Both the position numbers and the translations under genes were made by a program. A stretch of DNA of 64,000 bases, taken from the NCBI GenBank assembly GCA_032622095.1, contig CP136063.1, forward strand, positions 181,951,956 through 182,015,955. The letters run 5' to 3'. The notes under the pieces were generated by a model. That model saw only the letters and a program-made list of their open reading frames with translations, did no database searches and was not told where the DNA came from. The stretch is from Siphonodentalium dalli (Eukaryota; Mollusca; Scaphopoda; Gadilida; Siphonodentaliidae). Positions 40,601 to 48,116 of the stretch are shown here, in pieces; positions within the stretch are counted from its first letter, which is position 1, and every line of letters starts with the position of its first letter.

Positions 40601-43600
40601 TGAATTTAGTGCTGCAATCATGTAAGGGGGGCTAGCATCACCAAATTCACCCTCTGTGGACCTCATTATGCTTAGGCCTCAACTGCCATGGGAGACATAG
40701 GAACAGATTGAAGTTGTCCAGTTAATTGGTGATGTGTACCCATTGGGCACTTCAATTATCAATTTTATCTTCTGACAGCAAATTAGGGAATATAGAAACT
40801 GAACAGAAGGGAAAAAGTAAGTAGAAATGTCAATTTAAGACCTGTATACTTCCCTGAAGATGAGGCCTAAGCAGAATGAGGTCCCTGGAGAGTGTATTTG
40901 GTGATGCTAGCCTACTGTGCAGAGTAGTATCACTAAATTCACCCTCTGGGGACCTCATTCTGCAAATGTCAGACATACAGCATTTTGTTTTGATATGATA
41001 TGTTAATGATACACACAGAGCATGACTATTTACACCTAGCTGCCAGCCAGCTAGATAACATCTGAATTGATGACTGTTATTAACTCTTTCTGTCTGGGGC
41101 TAATACCATACTTTATGGATGTTACAAGGTGTCAGTTTTTCTAATTAATTTGTTCTTGACTGCAGTGGGTGCAGGGCGGCGCAGATTGGGGGGGGGGGGG
41201 TGGTAGTGGGGACAGGGGTGTAGAGGGGTGAGGAGGGAAAGGGGTGGAATGGGGTGTTTTGTGTCTAAAAAAATACAAAAAATCAGGGGTTAAAATGAAA
41301 AAAATATTTTTGTATTGGTTCATTTTGAATTGTGATTTGTTTTTTGAATTGAGCAAGTATTTAAATTTAACAATATTTAAAAAAAAAATTAAAAAACTTT
41401 TTTTTTAATGTTATGTTCCTGACACGGCCCCTATTTGACACACTGAACCCATTTGAACAAATCTGAACCCCAGTCACACAAGGACCCACCATACAAAATA
41501 TTAGCTAAATCGGCCTGTTGATTCTGGAGAAGAAGTCATTCTAATAATTACTATGGCGGGAAAGAGTTATGTCCCTGATTCTGCCCCTATTTGACCCAGT
41601 GACCCCATTTGAACAAATCTGACCCCCAGTCACTCAAGGACCTTCCATACCAAATATAAGCTAAATAGGCCTGATTGTTCTTGAAAAGAAGTTGTTTTAA
41701 GAATTACTATGGCGGGAAAGAGTTATGGCCCTAGCTTCGCAACTATTTGACTCAGTGACCTTATTTTAACAAATCTGAGTCTGAGTCAAGCAGGGAACAT
41801 CCACACCAAATATGAACTCATTTGGCCTTATGATACTGGAGAAGAAGATGATTGTTGACGGACGGACGGACAGACGGACGGACGGACAGACGGACGGTCA
41901 GACGGACGGACGGACGGACGACGGACGAGGAGTGATGACTATAGCTCCACCGGAGACTTCGTCTCAGGTGAGCTAAAAACTGTATGGTGTTCTTTTTATT
42001 ATAAGCGCCTTATTAATGCTTATTAATGCACAGTTGCTAAATTATGCGGCATTTTCAATTTTAATATAAATTATAATTAGATACATACGAAAATTTATCG
42101 CTGTTATATTATTATTAATACTATTATTGTTAACATTTGCATAGCGCCTATTACACAACCTAGTTGTGTTCATTGTCGCTGTTACATGACATATCTGATT
42201 AAATATATATATACATCGATAGGACCACATTACTAGCATAAAAGAAAACACGTGGATAAGATTAGTCCAAGAGAGAACAAATTCTAAATACACAGTTATA
42301 AATTAATAGTTAAAAGTCATTCGAAGAGAAATTAGAATCTAAAAAACTCCAGAGCAGTCAGTAAAAGTTTCAATTGAATCCATAAGCGATTTTAAAAGAG
42401 TTATATTTTACAGTTTAAAAAATTCCAAACGATCATGAGTTAGCGACTGTTAGCCTCAGATCGTCTTGGCGTTTGTTCCAGTTGGAGCTGTGATAGAAAA
42501 TGCTCTGTCTCCTAACGTATATAGGATGGTTTGAGTTAGGAAGTGCTAAGGATATCTTCCAGTCTGATGTTCGTTGCATCGTACCGGAAGTCATTAAAAA
42601 TATTAGCTCTTTGATGCAGTCGGGAACCGTTCCTTCAAGAGCCCCAAATGTGTTCAATATGATCCTAAAGTTGATCATGTATTGGATATATAGGCAGCCA
42701 GTAAAGATGTTTCAAGACTGGACTCAGCTCTGTCCTTCTCAGTACTCTTGCAACAATGCTATAAGGTGGCAACTTATTGAACTCGCTCCAATTTTATGAT
42801 GAGTGAGCCAGTGTTGCCAAAAAACATGCAACCGTTCATATAACAAAACTTGCTGCTCACCAGTGACTGGACAATTGATTCCGTTGCAGAAACAGTTAAT
42901 GTCAGCAACGTAATTATTATATATGATAGGGAAGCATATAATAAAGAAGGATTCCTATTAATTGGTGGGAAATATTCAGATAATAAGTTCAACAAACGGC
43001 ATCTATATATAGGCATTCCAAAGGTAACTACACCCAATGGGTATTTAGTATACGTGTAGAAAGGGTCAATGCAAGCCACACTAATGCGATCGTATTTCAT
43101 AGCATAGCGTACACTGGGTGCACCATTCGTGTATGAGTTTCAATTATATACGATTCTTCAAACGCACGGCCAGCAAATTTTCATTGTGCAACTGCGCATC
43201 CTTCATTATATAGTACAGTACATGCACTTCCTCCCCACCACCACCACACCATAAATACCCAGTGAATGTACATGTCGAGAGGTGATCATTTGAATTACCT
43301 ATTTTTCTCCCAAATTCTCGCCAACCAACCGATTCACGGCCTCTCCGTAGAATTGGATGTATCTCAGTTGATCATACCTATACGAATCTCTGGGAGCGGA
43401 ATCCTTAAGAACATGCACATTCAAATAGCACTTTCTCGTTCATAAGTTATGTGTATTTTCAGATTAGTTTATCTTAATTGCACATATAGGGTTTCATGTC
43501 AAGTTTCTCACCTGTTAGCTGCGCCTGCTTCCGTGACACCAGCGACAAATATCCCGATATCGCCGCGTTTCGAACCTTTACCACCGGCGATGTGAATCCC

Positions 43601-46600
43601 AAGCCCATTCTCGTCCTTCAACAGGTGCATCTTCGTCACGATCCGCTTCTGAAACACAATCAAAGTAGCTATACCAGAGCAGCTACTCAGTTTGGTCACC
43701 TGGTTGGATCATGTGATTTACAGACGTGGATCGCCAGGATCTTGCACCTCCGAATATCAAGCTGCACCCAGACGGAACCAATATCCAAATGTGGCCAATG
43801 TTCGGACATGTACGGTGCATAATCGTATATCAAGTTTTCTGATTTTAGATCACTATACGCACTTATTCCCACACAACCCCCCATGAAAAATTGCACTGTC
43901 TCAAAGACATTCGTTTCTAAATTTCGGTGCCTTGTGTTATATAGTCCCAGGCATGTCCAAAGGGCAACGCACGGCATGTCTCGGAGACGTATAAATAACA
44001 TGCTACAATTGCTACTGTGCCATATATCTACTATATATCTGTTTATATAGCTGGGCGGGAAAATCCATTTAGTAAATAAAGAGTTAAGCGAAGGAAAATA
44101 GAACAATGAAACAATGAATGTACAACAAACCAATTTTTAAACGAAAAATCTGACCCGAAAATAGCGCAATTATGTCAGCGAACAGCGATAAAACTTTGGC
44201 CGAAATTGTTTTCATCTTGAATGATTTATTGCGGTAACGTTGTGGTAAGCATCCTTTGCCCCCTCCGGCATATTGTTCCAATTCCGCGTCAATTAAATCT
44301 CAATCACTAACTCGAGTGCATCCCATTCAGCGCGGTTGTTTGTGGAATGGTTATAAGCTATAATCCCTCTATTAGCACATGCGCATACAAACTAAATTAA
44401 TGGCATCTGTCAGAAATCCCGGATCATAGTAATGGCATTAAAATAGAGGTGGTATGAACCACAAGCTGTGGGAATCTCGCTGGTGTATGCACATCGCGCG
44501 GCAAATGCTCAGTATGCAATCCCTGGAGTTACAACAACGCCGCGTCTTGTTGCGGTGCAAGACATTTGGAGCATGGGACGTTGTAATAAAATTCCAACAA
44601 CATGCCAGAGATATTTGCATTTCCTTGTATACTATACAAAATACACGGGCCCAGGGAACTGCGTCATAGCTATAACCACCTGAAAGAATCTCGTTTAAAA
44701 GTGGATCTTTTATAGACATCATCACACGGATTTGGTACATGTACAAACCATGATATCTTTCGGGGTATTAGCACACGAATCTCTTATAGAAGGAGACATT
44801 ATTGTTTTGATTTTAAAAAAGAGAACGGTATTCCTATAGAGAAGCACTCACGTTCATCCAATCGTACGGTATAGCTTTGCTACTTGTCGTTTATGAGCTC
44901 ATGTGAATTCACTCAATAGTTTTATACATATGTACCTTGTCTACTATGTATATAATTATGTATATATGTATAGACGCTATAGAATCGAAAACGGCTGGAC
45001 CGATTGAGCCCAAACTCCCTAAATAAGGGTTTTACTCACGGACAGTGTCGTCGGACCGCTTCTGAGAATGTCCGAGCACTCCTTCTCCATTCCCACTGCC
45101 GTCGTCCTGGGAATTGTGGGGTTAATCGCGTGATAGTTAAAGAGCGTTCGTATCCGCAGTGTCGTTGATAAAGAGCGTTTATATACACACACACATATAT
45201 ATGTATAGACGCTATAGACTCGAAAACGGCTGGACCGATTGAGCCCAAACTCCCTATCTAAGGGTAGAAACTCACGGACAGTGTCATCGGACAGCGTCTG
45301 AGAATGTCCGAGCACTCCTTCTCCATCCCCACTGCCGCCGTCCTTGGAATTGTGGGGTTAATCGCGTGATAGTTAAAGAGCGTTCGTATCCACAGTGTCG
45401 TTGATAAAGAGCGTTTATATACACGACGAGTATAAATACGGCTCAATCGACCGTCTCGAGACGAAATTTCTTACTTAATTTCGTACTTAGGGGTTCCAAT
45501 GAACGGGGGAGATTTTCATCGGGTAAGTTTTTCCGCACGAGGTGACCTTGACCCTCAAACGACTACCCACAAATGAAATATATGTGTGTCAAATCGGGTA
45601 AAACTGACGGATTTCGACGAAATTTTATACCTAGGGGTACTTTTGTCCGGGGGGTGTTTTGGACGGGTCAAATCTTGACCACGACATGACCTTGACCTTC
45701 AAAATTGTCAATTCAAGGTCAAATCGGGTAAAAATGGCGGATTTCGACGAAATTTGATACCTAGGTGCAACACACGTGTCTCGGAAGCTATTGCAATTGC
45801 TTTTTCAAACAAAGCCATGGGACGAACCACGCCAGGTGTACTTTTGTCCGGGGAGTGTATTGGACGGGTCAAATCGTGACCAGGATCGACCTGACCTTGA
45901 CCTTCAAAATGGTGAATTCAAGGTCAAATCGGGTCCAATTTTGCATGCGCCCGTGTCCTTATATACGCTCATATAGTCATGTTTCTGACAAAGCCGCCAG
46001 TGGCGGGCTAATCTGCTAGTAATATATAACTCCACATGCCGCCCAATATCGCCACTCATATTGTACCCCAATTTGACTGATGCATTCCCTATATATTAAT
46101 CTTACTAACCGGACCACATCACTAATTACTATTTCACACCCCTCTATATGGTTATGTCCCCATCCAAATATTCCATGTACACTAATGCTCTAAATAATCG
46201 ACTCCTTGACCACAGCAGAATTATGGGTAACTTTTCAGGAAATATGGCTTGTTGCCATGGCAATAAGCCATATTTCCGACTAAATCCTCTTAAGTTACCC
46301 ATAATTATGTTGTGGTTAAGGAGTCGATTATTTAAAGCATTACTGTATATGTATAGACCCCCTTCCCATTGTACTCGTAGTTCGTTCGTGAACATTACAC
46401 AGGATGTAGTACTATGTCGTTTTTGTAGTCGGACGAGTTGGCGATGACATAAGTCCCACTTCTGATAATATAGATGTGAGTAACGACACAGTGAAGTAAA
46501 CAAACATCGCACCGTTTCAGAAACGTTAAACAGAAGTATCGGATGGCAGACGTAGAGTGTTGGTCATCTTTAAATTTGAAAAAGTAATAATGGACGCAAT

Positions 46601-47581
46601 CACGAAGAGTCGTCTGAATCAATTGAGTCATATAGACAACTATGGCAACGTACATAGCATACAAATCGAGATAAAGTAATACGGTCACGTGGGTACAATA
46701 TCAAGATTTCTAAGTTGCAAAAAGGTTATAAAACGTAAAGTATATAGCTATAATATGTCGGTAGTTATACCTTTCCGTTGGAGTTGAGTGATAATACAGG
46801 ACTGCCACACTCCGACACGGATCCAGCTAGACTGCTAGTTTCGGGATTTTGCGGCTCGTTCAGAACTTTATTGTTCTTCCGGAATGGAACCTTCCTCTCC
46901 ACACTTCCTTGCCTCTGATAACGAGGCTCGTCGCTGAAAAAGTTGCTTCTTAAAGATGCCAGTCTTTTCCTGTACATGGAGGGTGAGTACGTCAGATAAC
47001 GCACGCCATTGTCGCCTATGTAACCGTTCACGTAATCATGCCTGCGGGGTAGGCTTCCAGTGTTATCAGACAAGTGAATGGCCTCCTCGACCGCCGAAGC
47101 ACTGTGAGTTCGGCTCTTTTCGGAAATGTTCGCTCCTATTGCGCCCGGAGCCGAGCTGCCACTGTCACGACGGCCTTGTCCGTTCTCACATCTAGCTAAC
47201 TGATTGTGGAGCGACAGTTTCGGCGTTCCCATTGGAGGCTTAGCTGAGACATAATGAGGCGGCGTAGGTCCCGAATACGAAACCGTGTCTGAAAATACGT
47301 CATCACATGATCCGACGTCAGAAGTCGAACAAGAAAGCTGATTTGACGAAGAATTTAGACTTCCGTTGAGGTTCGCGTACACTATATCACAGTCGTCTGG
47401 GAGGCATGTTGCTGACTGAGACATGCCCTGCAGATAGGCGCCATCGTGTGCGATTGTTCGGCCTCCTGACTGTAGCGTGGAAGCATGTCGCGGAGGAACA
47501 GGCGGGGGAGCATTTCTTTTCCTCCGCCGTCGTATTGTCATCACAAGTCTTCCAGCCTTTTTCGCATTTTCCAGCAGTAAC
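19574..47581 (-). CDS. PDZD2-like: PDZD2-like multi-PDZ scaffold gene, internal nine-exon fragment
   Basis: Nine minus-strand exons (47581-46771, 43648-43512, 37185-37053, 34470-34288, 33438-33234, 30382-30247, 28075-27723, 25050-24936, 19694-19574) have AG acceptors and GT donors. All eight junctions keep phase, giving 731 open codons after one leading base. Approximate layout: PDZ1 end 1-18, linker 19-272, PDZ2 273-358, linker 359-438, PDZ3 440-526, Ser/Asn-rich linker 527-643, PDZ4 645-729. Carboxylate loops read GLGIHI, GLGFSI and GLGISI. PDZ domains bind C-terminal peptides, so a cytoplasmic scaffold role at membranes or junctions is expected from the family. Assignment to PDZD2 rather than IL16 or another multi-PDZ protein is inferred from remembered domain order, the long linker after PDZ1, and a Ser-Pro/Leu-Thr-Pro motif after PDZ3. 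Both gene ends lie outside the window or went undetected, and no promoter or poly(A) signal was assigned. Confidence 0.85.
19736..20160. repeat. CCCTCTGTGG-type palindromic repeat, two units
   Basis: Two inverted units (19740-19850 and 20053-20160) contain GAGGGTGAATTTAGTGACG / TTCACCCTCTGTG arms bounded by AATGAG and CTCATTCTGCAAAT. Relatives sit in the 2.9-kb repeats (17510, 40580, 40870) and near 23985. This is the first 470 bp of sequence upstream of exon I in the sense of the gene. Confidence 0.65.
20640..22490 (+). pseudogene. Non-LTR retrotransposon (LINE) ORF2 remnant, reverse transcriptase
   Basis: Broken frames in order: HKGGSKPK and NSYRPI-type text near 20670-20720, [20 protein letters not shown] (from about 20805), [12 protein letters not shown] (RT motif A), VQADDM in place of the FADD catalytic motif (about 21180), then a long C-terminal region to a stop at 22487. 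Multiple stops and frameshifts split it. The endonuclease part was not seen, so it is 5' truncated or decayed. It is antisense inside the intron between exons H and I. It is followed by a (GA)n tract and AT-rich DNA. The clade (jockey/CR1-like) is not certain. Confidence 0.85.
22616..22662 (+). repeat. (GA)n microsatellite
   Basis: More than 15 GA units, then an interrupted GAGC/GATA tail to about 22710. It sits in what may be the 3' flank of the LINE remnant. Bases 22720-23210 show no further feature except short AT and A runs. Confidence 0.9.
23218..23546. mobile_element. Short inverted-repeat element (329 bp)
   Basis: Ends AGGGTACGTTCATGCA and GTGTATGAACGTACCCT match over about 14 bases. 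There is no coding sequence inside and no clear target duplication. It fits a MITE-like non-autonomous DNA element. Bases 23560-24840 hold nothing beyond a partial CCCTCTGTGG-type repeat at about 23985-24020. Confidence 0.65.
24855..24878 (+). repeat. (GTT)n microsatellite
   Basis: About eight GTT units, in the intron 58 bp beyond the exon H donor in the sense of the gene. Confidence 0.9.
24936..25050 (-). CDS. PDZD2-like: Exon H: first half of PDZ4
   Basis: The acceptor tccacag precedes 25050 and the donor GTACGT starts at 24935. Two bases complete Asp, then 37 codons read [20 protein letters not shown], with [17 protein letters not shown] following, plus two bases. GLGISI is the carboxylate-binding loop. 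The spacing between loop and DGRL is shorter than in PDZ2 and PDZ3. Phase 2 at the end matches exon I only if the GTACGT donor is used. Confidence 0.92.
25320..25425. repeat. Foldback element
   Basis: Arms TTGTACTCGTCCAGATTGTG / CACAACCTGGGCGAGTACAC with GAAAAGTC/GACTTTTC at the centre form a near-continuous hairpin. Located in the intron between exons G and H. Confidence 0.75.
25456..25686. mobile_element. Palindromic MITE-like element (about 230 bp)
   Basis: Arms of about 100 bases: outer GTCACTGAGTCGCGGCCATAT and inner AGGTCAAAGTTCTGGAGTA, TCCATATATGGAAT, with complementary copies in reverse order to 25686. AATAAGC/GCTTAT lie at the two ends. Confidence 0.8.
26189..26320. repeat. Foldback element
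   Basis: GAATTATATACGTTAAATAA, GAGAGACGT and GTAAGAAACG on the left pair with complements on the right around GTGCGCGTAC. Bases 26330-27380 show no gene or named repeat. Confidence 0.75.
27509..27632 (+). repeat. Tandem duplication, two units of about 62 bp
   Basis: TACCAGTTTCTGCGAAAATT, then CGTCTTTTG and TACCAGTTTCTGGTATCTGTG, repeats with a single obvious change (TTGCG/TTACG). Each unit contains two versions of TACCAGTTTCTG. It lies about 90 bp beyond exon G in the sense of the gene. Confidence 0.85.
27723..28075 (-). CDS. PDZD2-like: Exon G: Ser/Asn-rich linker leading into PDZ4
   Basis: The acceptor aatttcag precedes 28075 and the donor GTACAT starts at 27722. One base completes Ser, then 117 codons and one base follow. 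Across the junction the text reads [16 protein letters not shown] Ser-Pro/Leu-Thr-Pro motif after PDZ3 is something I associate with PDZD2. The middle is a disordered tract with [17 protein letters not shown]. The last residues, RILDILLTK, form the first beta strand of PDZ4 and continue seamlessly into exon H. Confidence 0.88.
28594..28729. repeat. Foldback element
   Basis: CAACTCCTTATGTAGGGATA and its complement at the far end enclose AAACTCGTTTCATAAA arms and an ACTCGTCTACGACTCGT centre. Very high arm identity. Confidence 0.85.
28945..29060. repeat. Foldback element
   Basis: ATAGTAACCGAGAATAC and TTTTCACCACGAGTGG pair with CCACGAGTGGTGAAAA and ACTCTCGGCTACTAT on the right, with a second AACCACGAG/CATGGTTACC pairing near the centre. 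Bases 29061-29640 show nothing further. Confidence 0.8.
29641..30141. mobile_element. MITE-like element with 26-bp ends and internal GCGCTTAATATCGC repeats
   Basis: Ends GTACCAGTCAAAAGAAGTGG and CCACTTCTTCTGACTGGTAC extend to about 26 bases with one mismatch. Inside both ends are many copies of GCGC(T/C)(T/C)AATATCGCAATA in both orientations. The middle is AT-rich. No coding sequence. It lies about 105 bp past the exon F donor in the sense of the gene. Confidence 0.85.
30247..30382 (-). CDS. PDZD2-like: Exon F: second half of PDZ3
   Basis: The acceptor tttgcag precedes 30382 and the donor GTATGT starts at 30246. Two bases complete Gly, then 44 codons read [20 protein letters not shown] through [20 protein letters not shown], plus two bases. 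His at helix-2 position 1 (THKEV) again suggests class I ligands. The usual ELNG/EVNG turn reads ALSG here. A short inverted-repeat element starts about 48 bp upstream of the acceptor. Confidence 0.92.
30430..30891. mobile_element. MITE-like element, copy 1 (GGTTACAA ends)
   Basis: Starts GGTTACAAATAAC and ends TTGCTTGTAACC. It matches 59265-59718 in inverted orientation over most of its length (AGGGAAATTTCCCTCAATGA, CGTAACTCTATATAATTAGT). It begins about 48 bp from the exon F acceptor, so it forms most of the near-acceptor intron. Confidence 0.75.
31500..32260 (+). repeat. Repeat family with TCAAGGTCA motifs, block 1a
   Basis: Opens with a (GT)n/(CTGT)n tract (31520-31562). Units then contain GACTCGAAAACGG, GATTTCGACG, GGACGGGTCAAATCGTGA, TGACCTTGACCTTCAAAATG and ATTCAAGGTCAAATCG. 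A sub-unit of 184 bp is directly repeated (from 31921 and 32105). No coding potential. Bases 30900-31490 show nothing else. Confidence 0.85.
32275..32760 (+). repeat. Repeat family with TCAAGGTCA motifs, block 1b
   Basis: TCGAAAACGGCTCACCGATC and TTAATCGCGTTGATAGTTAA match the tandem units at 44970-45425. GACCTTGACCTTGAAAATGA and GATTTCGACGAAATTTTACA match 45590-45760. It ends CGGGCTAACCTGCTAGTA, as does the block at 45990-46020. Confidence 0.8.
32962..33227. mobile_element. TTAA-flanked MITE-like element abutting exon E donor
   Basis: TTAA at 32962-32965 and 33224-33227 flank ends CCCTTTCGTG and CATGAAAGGG. Inside are two hairpins of the CCAATGCATTCTCTTATATA type (33009-33075, 33104-33173). 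The TTAA target and CCCTTT ends fit piggyBac-type insertion. Its right edge lies at intron positions +7 to +10 of exon E, leaving GTGAGT intact. Confidence 0.75.
33234..33438 (-). CDS. PDZD2-like: Exon E: first half of PDZ3
   Basis: The acceptor ctttcag precedes 33438 and the donor GTGAGT starts at 33233. The exon has 68 codons plus one base. About 17 polar residues ([13 protein letters not shown]) lead into [20 protein letters not shown], then [11 protein letters not shown] and AEDGRLKE. This is a PDZ N-terminal half with a canonical GLGF loop. CDCKRGRIG replaces the usual loop between beta 2 and beta 3. A TTAA-flanked element begins only seven bases into the downstream intron. Confidence 0.93.
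33658..34255. other. Short intron sequence without gene
   Basis: AT-rich sequence bridging the D-E intron and exon D. Two G runs (34090, 34175) each precede a copy of a segment with ACCCCATTAT, CCCTATAACGTCATAAAGAC and AACCATATCATCGTCACCAA, so about 85 bp is tandemly duplicated just before exon D ends. Nothing else is supported. Confidence 0.7.
34288..34470 (-). CDS. PDZD2-like: Exon D: Ser/Thr-rich linker between PDZ2 and PDZ3
   Basis: The acceptor gttttacag precedes 34470 and the donor GTGAGT starts at 34287. The exon is exactly 61 codons in phase 0 and has no stop in the frame required by both neighbours. It begins [18 protein letters not shown] and ends VPWENMFS. It is rich in Ser, Thr, Pro and Asn and shows no domain, as expected for a disordered spacer. 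A different frame of the same stretch is also open, so this call rests on phase agreement and splice sites rather than protein similarity. Confidence 0.75.
34592..34991. mobile_element. TTAA-flanked MITE-like element, 400 bp, copy 1
   Basis: TTAA on both sides, ends CCCTTTACCCAACA and TGTTGGGTAAAGGG (14 bases, perfect). Two internal hairpins (34747-34813, 34895-34961) have arms CCAATGCATTCTCTTATATA and a CGACCATAGGTCG loop, separated by an AT-rich stretch. No coding sequence. Lies in the intron between exons C and D. Confidence 0.88.
36519..36868. mobile_element. Foldback element with TTAA flanks (350 bp)
   Basis: TTAA at 36519-36522 and 36865-36868 flank AGGGGTACCGTACGCTAAAT and ATTTAGTGTACAGTACCCT. 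Arms of about 150 bases include AATGAATTTGAGCCATG and its complement. A relative lies at 62347-62905. Bases 35000-36500 show no gene or named repeat. Confidence 0.75.
37053..37185 (-). CDS. PDZD2-like: Exon C: second half of PDZ2
   Basis: The acceptor is ttcag and the donor GTTAGT starts at 37052. One base completes Arg, then 44 codons read [20 protein letters not shown] and on through [14 protein letters not shown] to LVQLVVAMK. The GDELL/ING block and the helix-2 His (SHAEAV) point to class I ligands (Ser/Thr at position -2), an inference from PDZ rules. The exon ends in phase 0. Preceding intron about 6.3 kb, following intron about 2.6 kb. Confidence 0.93.
38960..39109. repeat. Foldback element
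   Basis: GTTTGAATACCGAAATATCT and TCGTGTCTGGAAAGAAT-type arms repeat inverted at 39075-39107, around CTGCTGGCTAGCCGAG. It directly abuts the second 2.9-kb repeat. Bases 37200-38950 hold a short (GA)n run at 37478 and otherwise nothing I can name. Confidence 0.75.
39110..41974 (+). repeat. 2.9-kb interspersed repeat, copy 2
   Basis: Direct repeat of 16153-19120 with the same first bases and last bases. It includes a palindromic segment at about 40580-40980 (GGTGAATTTAGTG ... CAAATTCACCCTCTG) and a GACGGACG tract at 41858-41930. It lies in the intron between exons B and C. Differences are mainly indels of internal units. Confidence 0.85.
42425..42800 (-). pseudogene. LINE ORF2 C-terminal fragment
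   Basis: Reverse-strand frames read [20 protein letters not shown] and, after shifts, [15 protein letters not shown]-type text. The T-PVL--L-WLP block is typical of the C-terminal end of ORF2 in CR1/jockey-like LINEs. Stops and frameshifts are frequent. It is on the same strand as the gene, within the B-C intron. Confidence 0.5.
43512..43648 (-). CDS. PDZD2-like: Exon B: first half of PDZ2
   Basis: The acceptor tgtttcag precedes 43648 and the donor GTGAGA starts at 43511. The exon has 45 codons plus two bases. It begins [15 protein letters not shown], continues with the binding loop GLGIHI, and then [17 protein letters not shown] and EAGAANR. These match beta strands 1-3 and the start of the first helix of a PDZ domain. 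The two leftover bases AG join the first base of exon C to make Arg, giving NRDGRL across the junction, which is the usual PDZ sequence at this point. Confidence 0.93.
44930..46020 (+). repeat. Repeat family with TCAAGGTCA motifs, block 2
   Basis: Two tandem units of about 235 bp start at about 44970 and 45204 (TATAGACGCTATAGA, TTAATCGCGTGATAGTTAAA). Then come segments with GGACGGGTCAAATC, TGACCTTGACCTTCAAAAT and ATTCAAGGTCAAATCGGGT. It ends with GTGGCGGGCTAATCTGCTAG. It lies in the intron between exons A and B. Open frames here are repeat artefacts. Confidence 0.85.
46183..46341. repeat. Palindromic element, copy 1
   Basis: Arms AATGCTCTAAATAATCGACT and the complement at 46322-46341 enclose GGAAATATGGCTTGTTGCCATGG-like inner arms. 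A second copy is at 56159-56366. It lies in the A-B intron about 430 bp past exon A. Confidence 0.85.
46771..47581 (-). CDS. PDZD2-like: Exon A: end of PDZ1 plus long basic/proline-rich linker
   Basis: The acceptor (gtgttatag) ends at 47582 and the donor GTATAA starts at 46770. The exon has one leading base and 270 codons and ends in phase 0. It opens inside the second alpha helix of a PDZ domain ([19 protein letters not shown]), followed by a polybasic run and PPPVPPR, which fits a class II SH3-binding PxxPxR motif. About 240 low-complexity residues rich in Ser, Asn and Gly follow, with scattered Tyr motifs such as YANL and YVNGY. The long undivided exon fits the disordered linker between PDZ1 and PDZ2. 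The exon carrying the first half of PDZ1 was not found upstream. Confidence 0.88.
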
Positions 47582-47773
47582 CTATAACACAAATGGAACA
47601 TAATCAGCTATCTTGAAATATTTACATTGTATATACTGCTATTTATAAAAGTTTGTTTTTGATGAATTCGCCAAACAGTCCTAAAGTATAGTTACATGCA
47701 GTGAAACACCGTGTACGGGCAGCCCGTTATTGGGGTGTTTTATAACGGCACCTGATACAGTTTGAGTTATATA

Positions 47774-47945
47774 TTCTGTTAAAGGTACTCAATCCGATCA
47801 GGCGGTCCCCATACCATCAAGATACAAAAAACAACATTTCTTCAAAATACGCTTTAGTTATCAGAATCGATTTATTGCAACAAAATAATGCTAAACGCTG
47901 TCAACTATGGTATCAAATTTCCCAAAACTTGTAATTTATCAACAT
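47774..47945 (+). repeat. Interspersed repeat shared with 13320-13480
   Basis: TTAAAGGTACTCAATCCGAT, GGTCCCCAT, TTATCAGAATCGATTTATTG and GCTAAACGCTGTCAACTATG follow the same order as at 13320. It is within 200 bp upstream of exon A. Confidence 0.65.
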
Positions 47946-47996
47946 TTTGGTTACAGGTGGTGTTGATTGATTGATGTATTTGTGTGACACATTTAG

Positions 47997-48116
47997 GGGA
48001 TAAACGTACTCGGTTGAGTTGGAGATTCTACCATGATACGAGTTGGTGAACTCGTCTGCAAGCCGGCGTCGGTAAACGTCCCGAATATCCATCTGAACAG
48101 AGTACGTTTATCTCTT
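47997..48116. repeat. Short inverted-repeat element
   Basis: GGGGATAAACGTACTC at the left and GAGTACGTTTATCTCT at the right pair. The 85-bp interior is open on the minus strand but shows no known domain. Bases 48120-48920 hold nothing I can assign. Confidence 0.6.

Noticed and set aside
47997-48116. Open interior of a short inverted-repeat element as a coding exon
   Set aside because: It sits wholly between inverted arms, has no domain, and its phase does not join exon A in a PDZ-like way.
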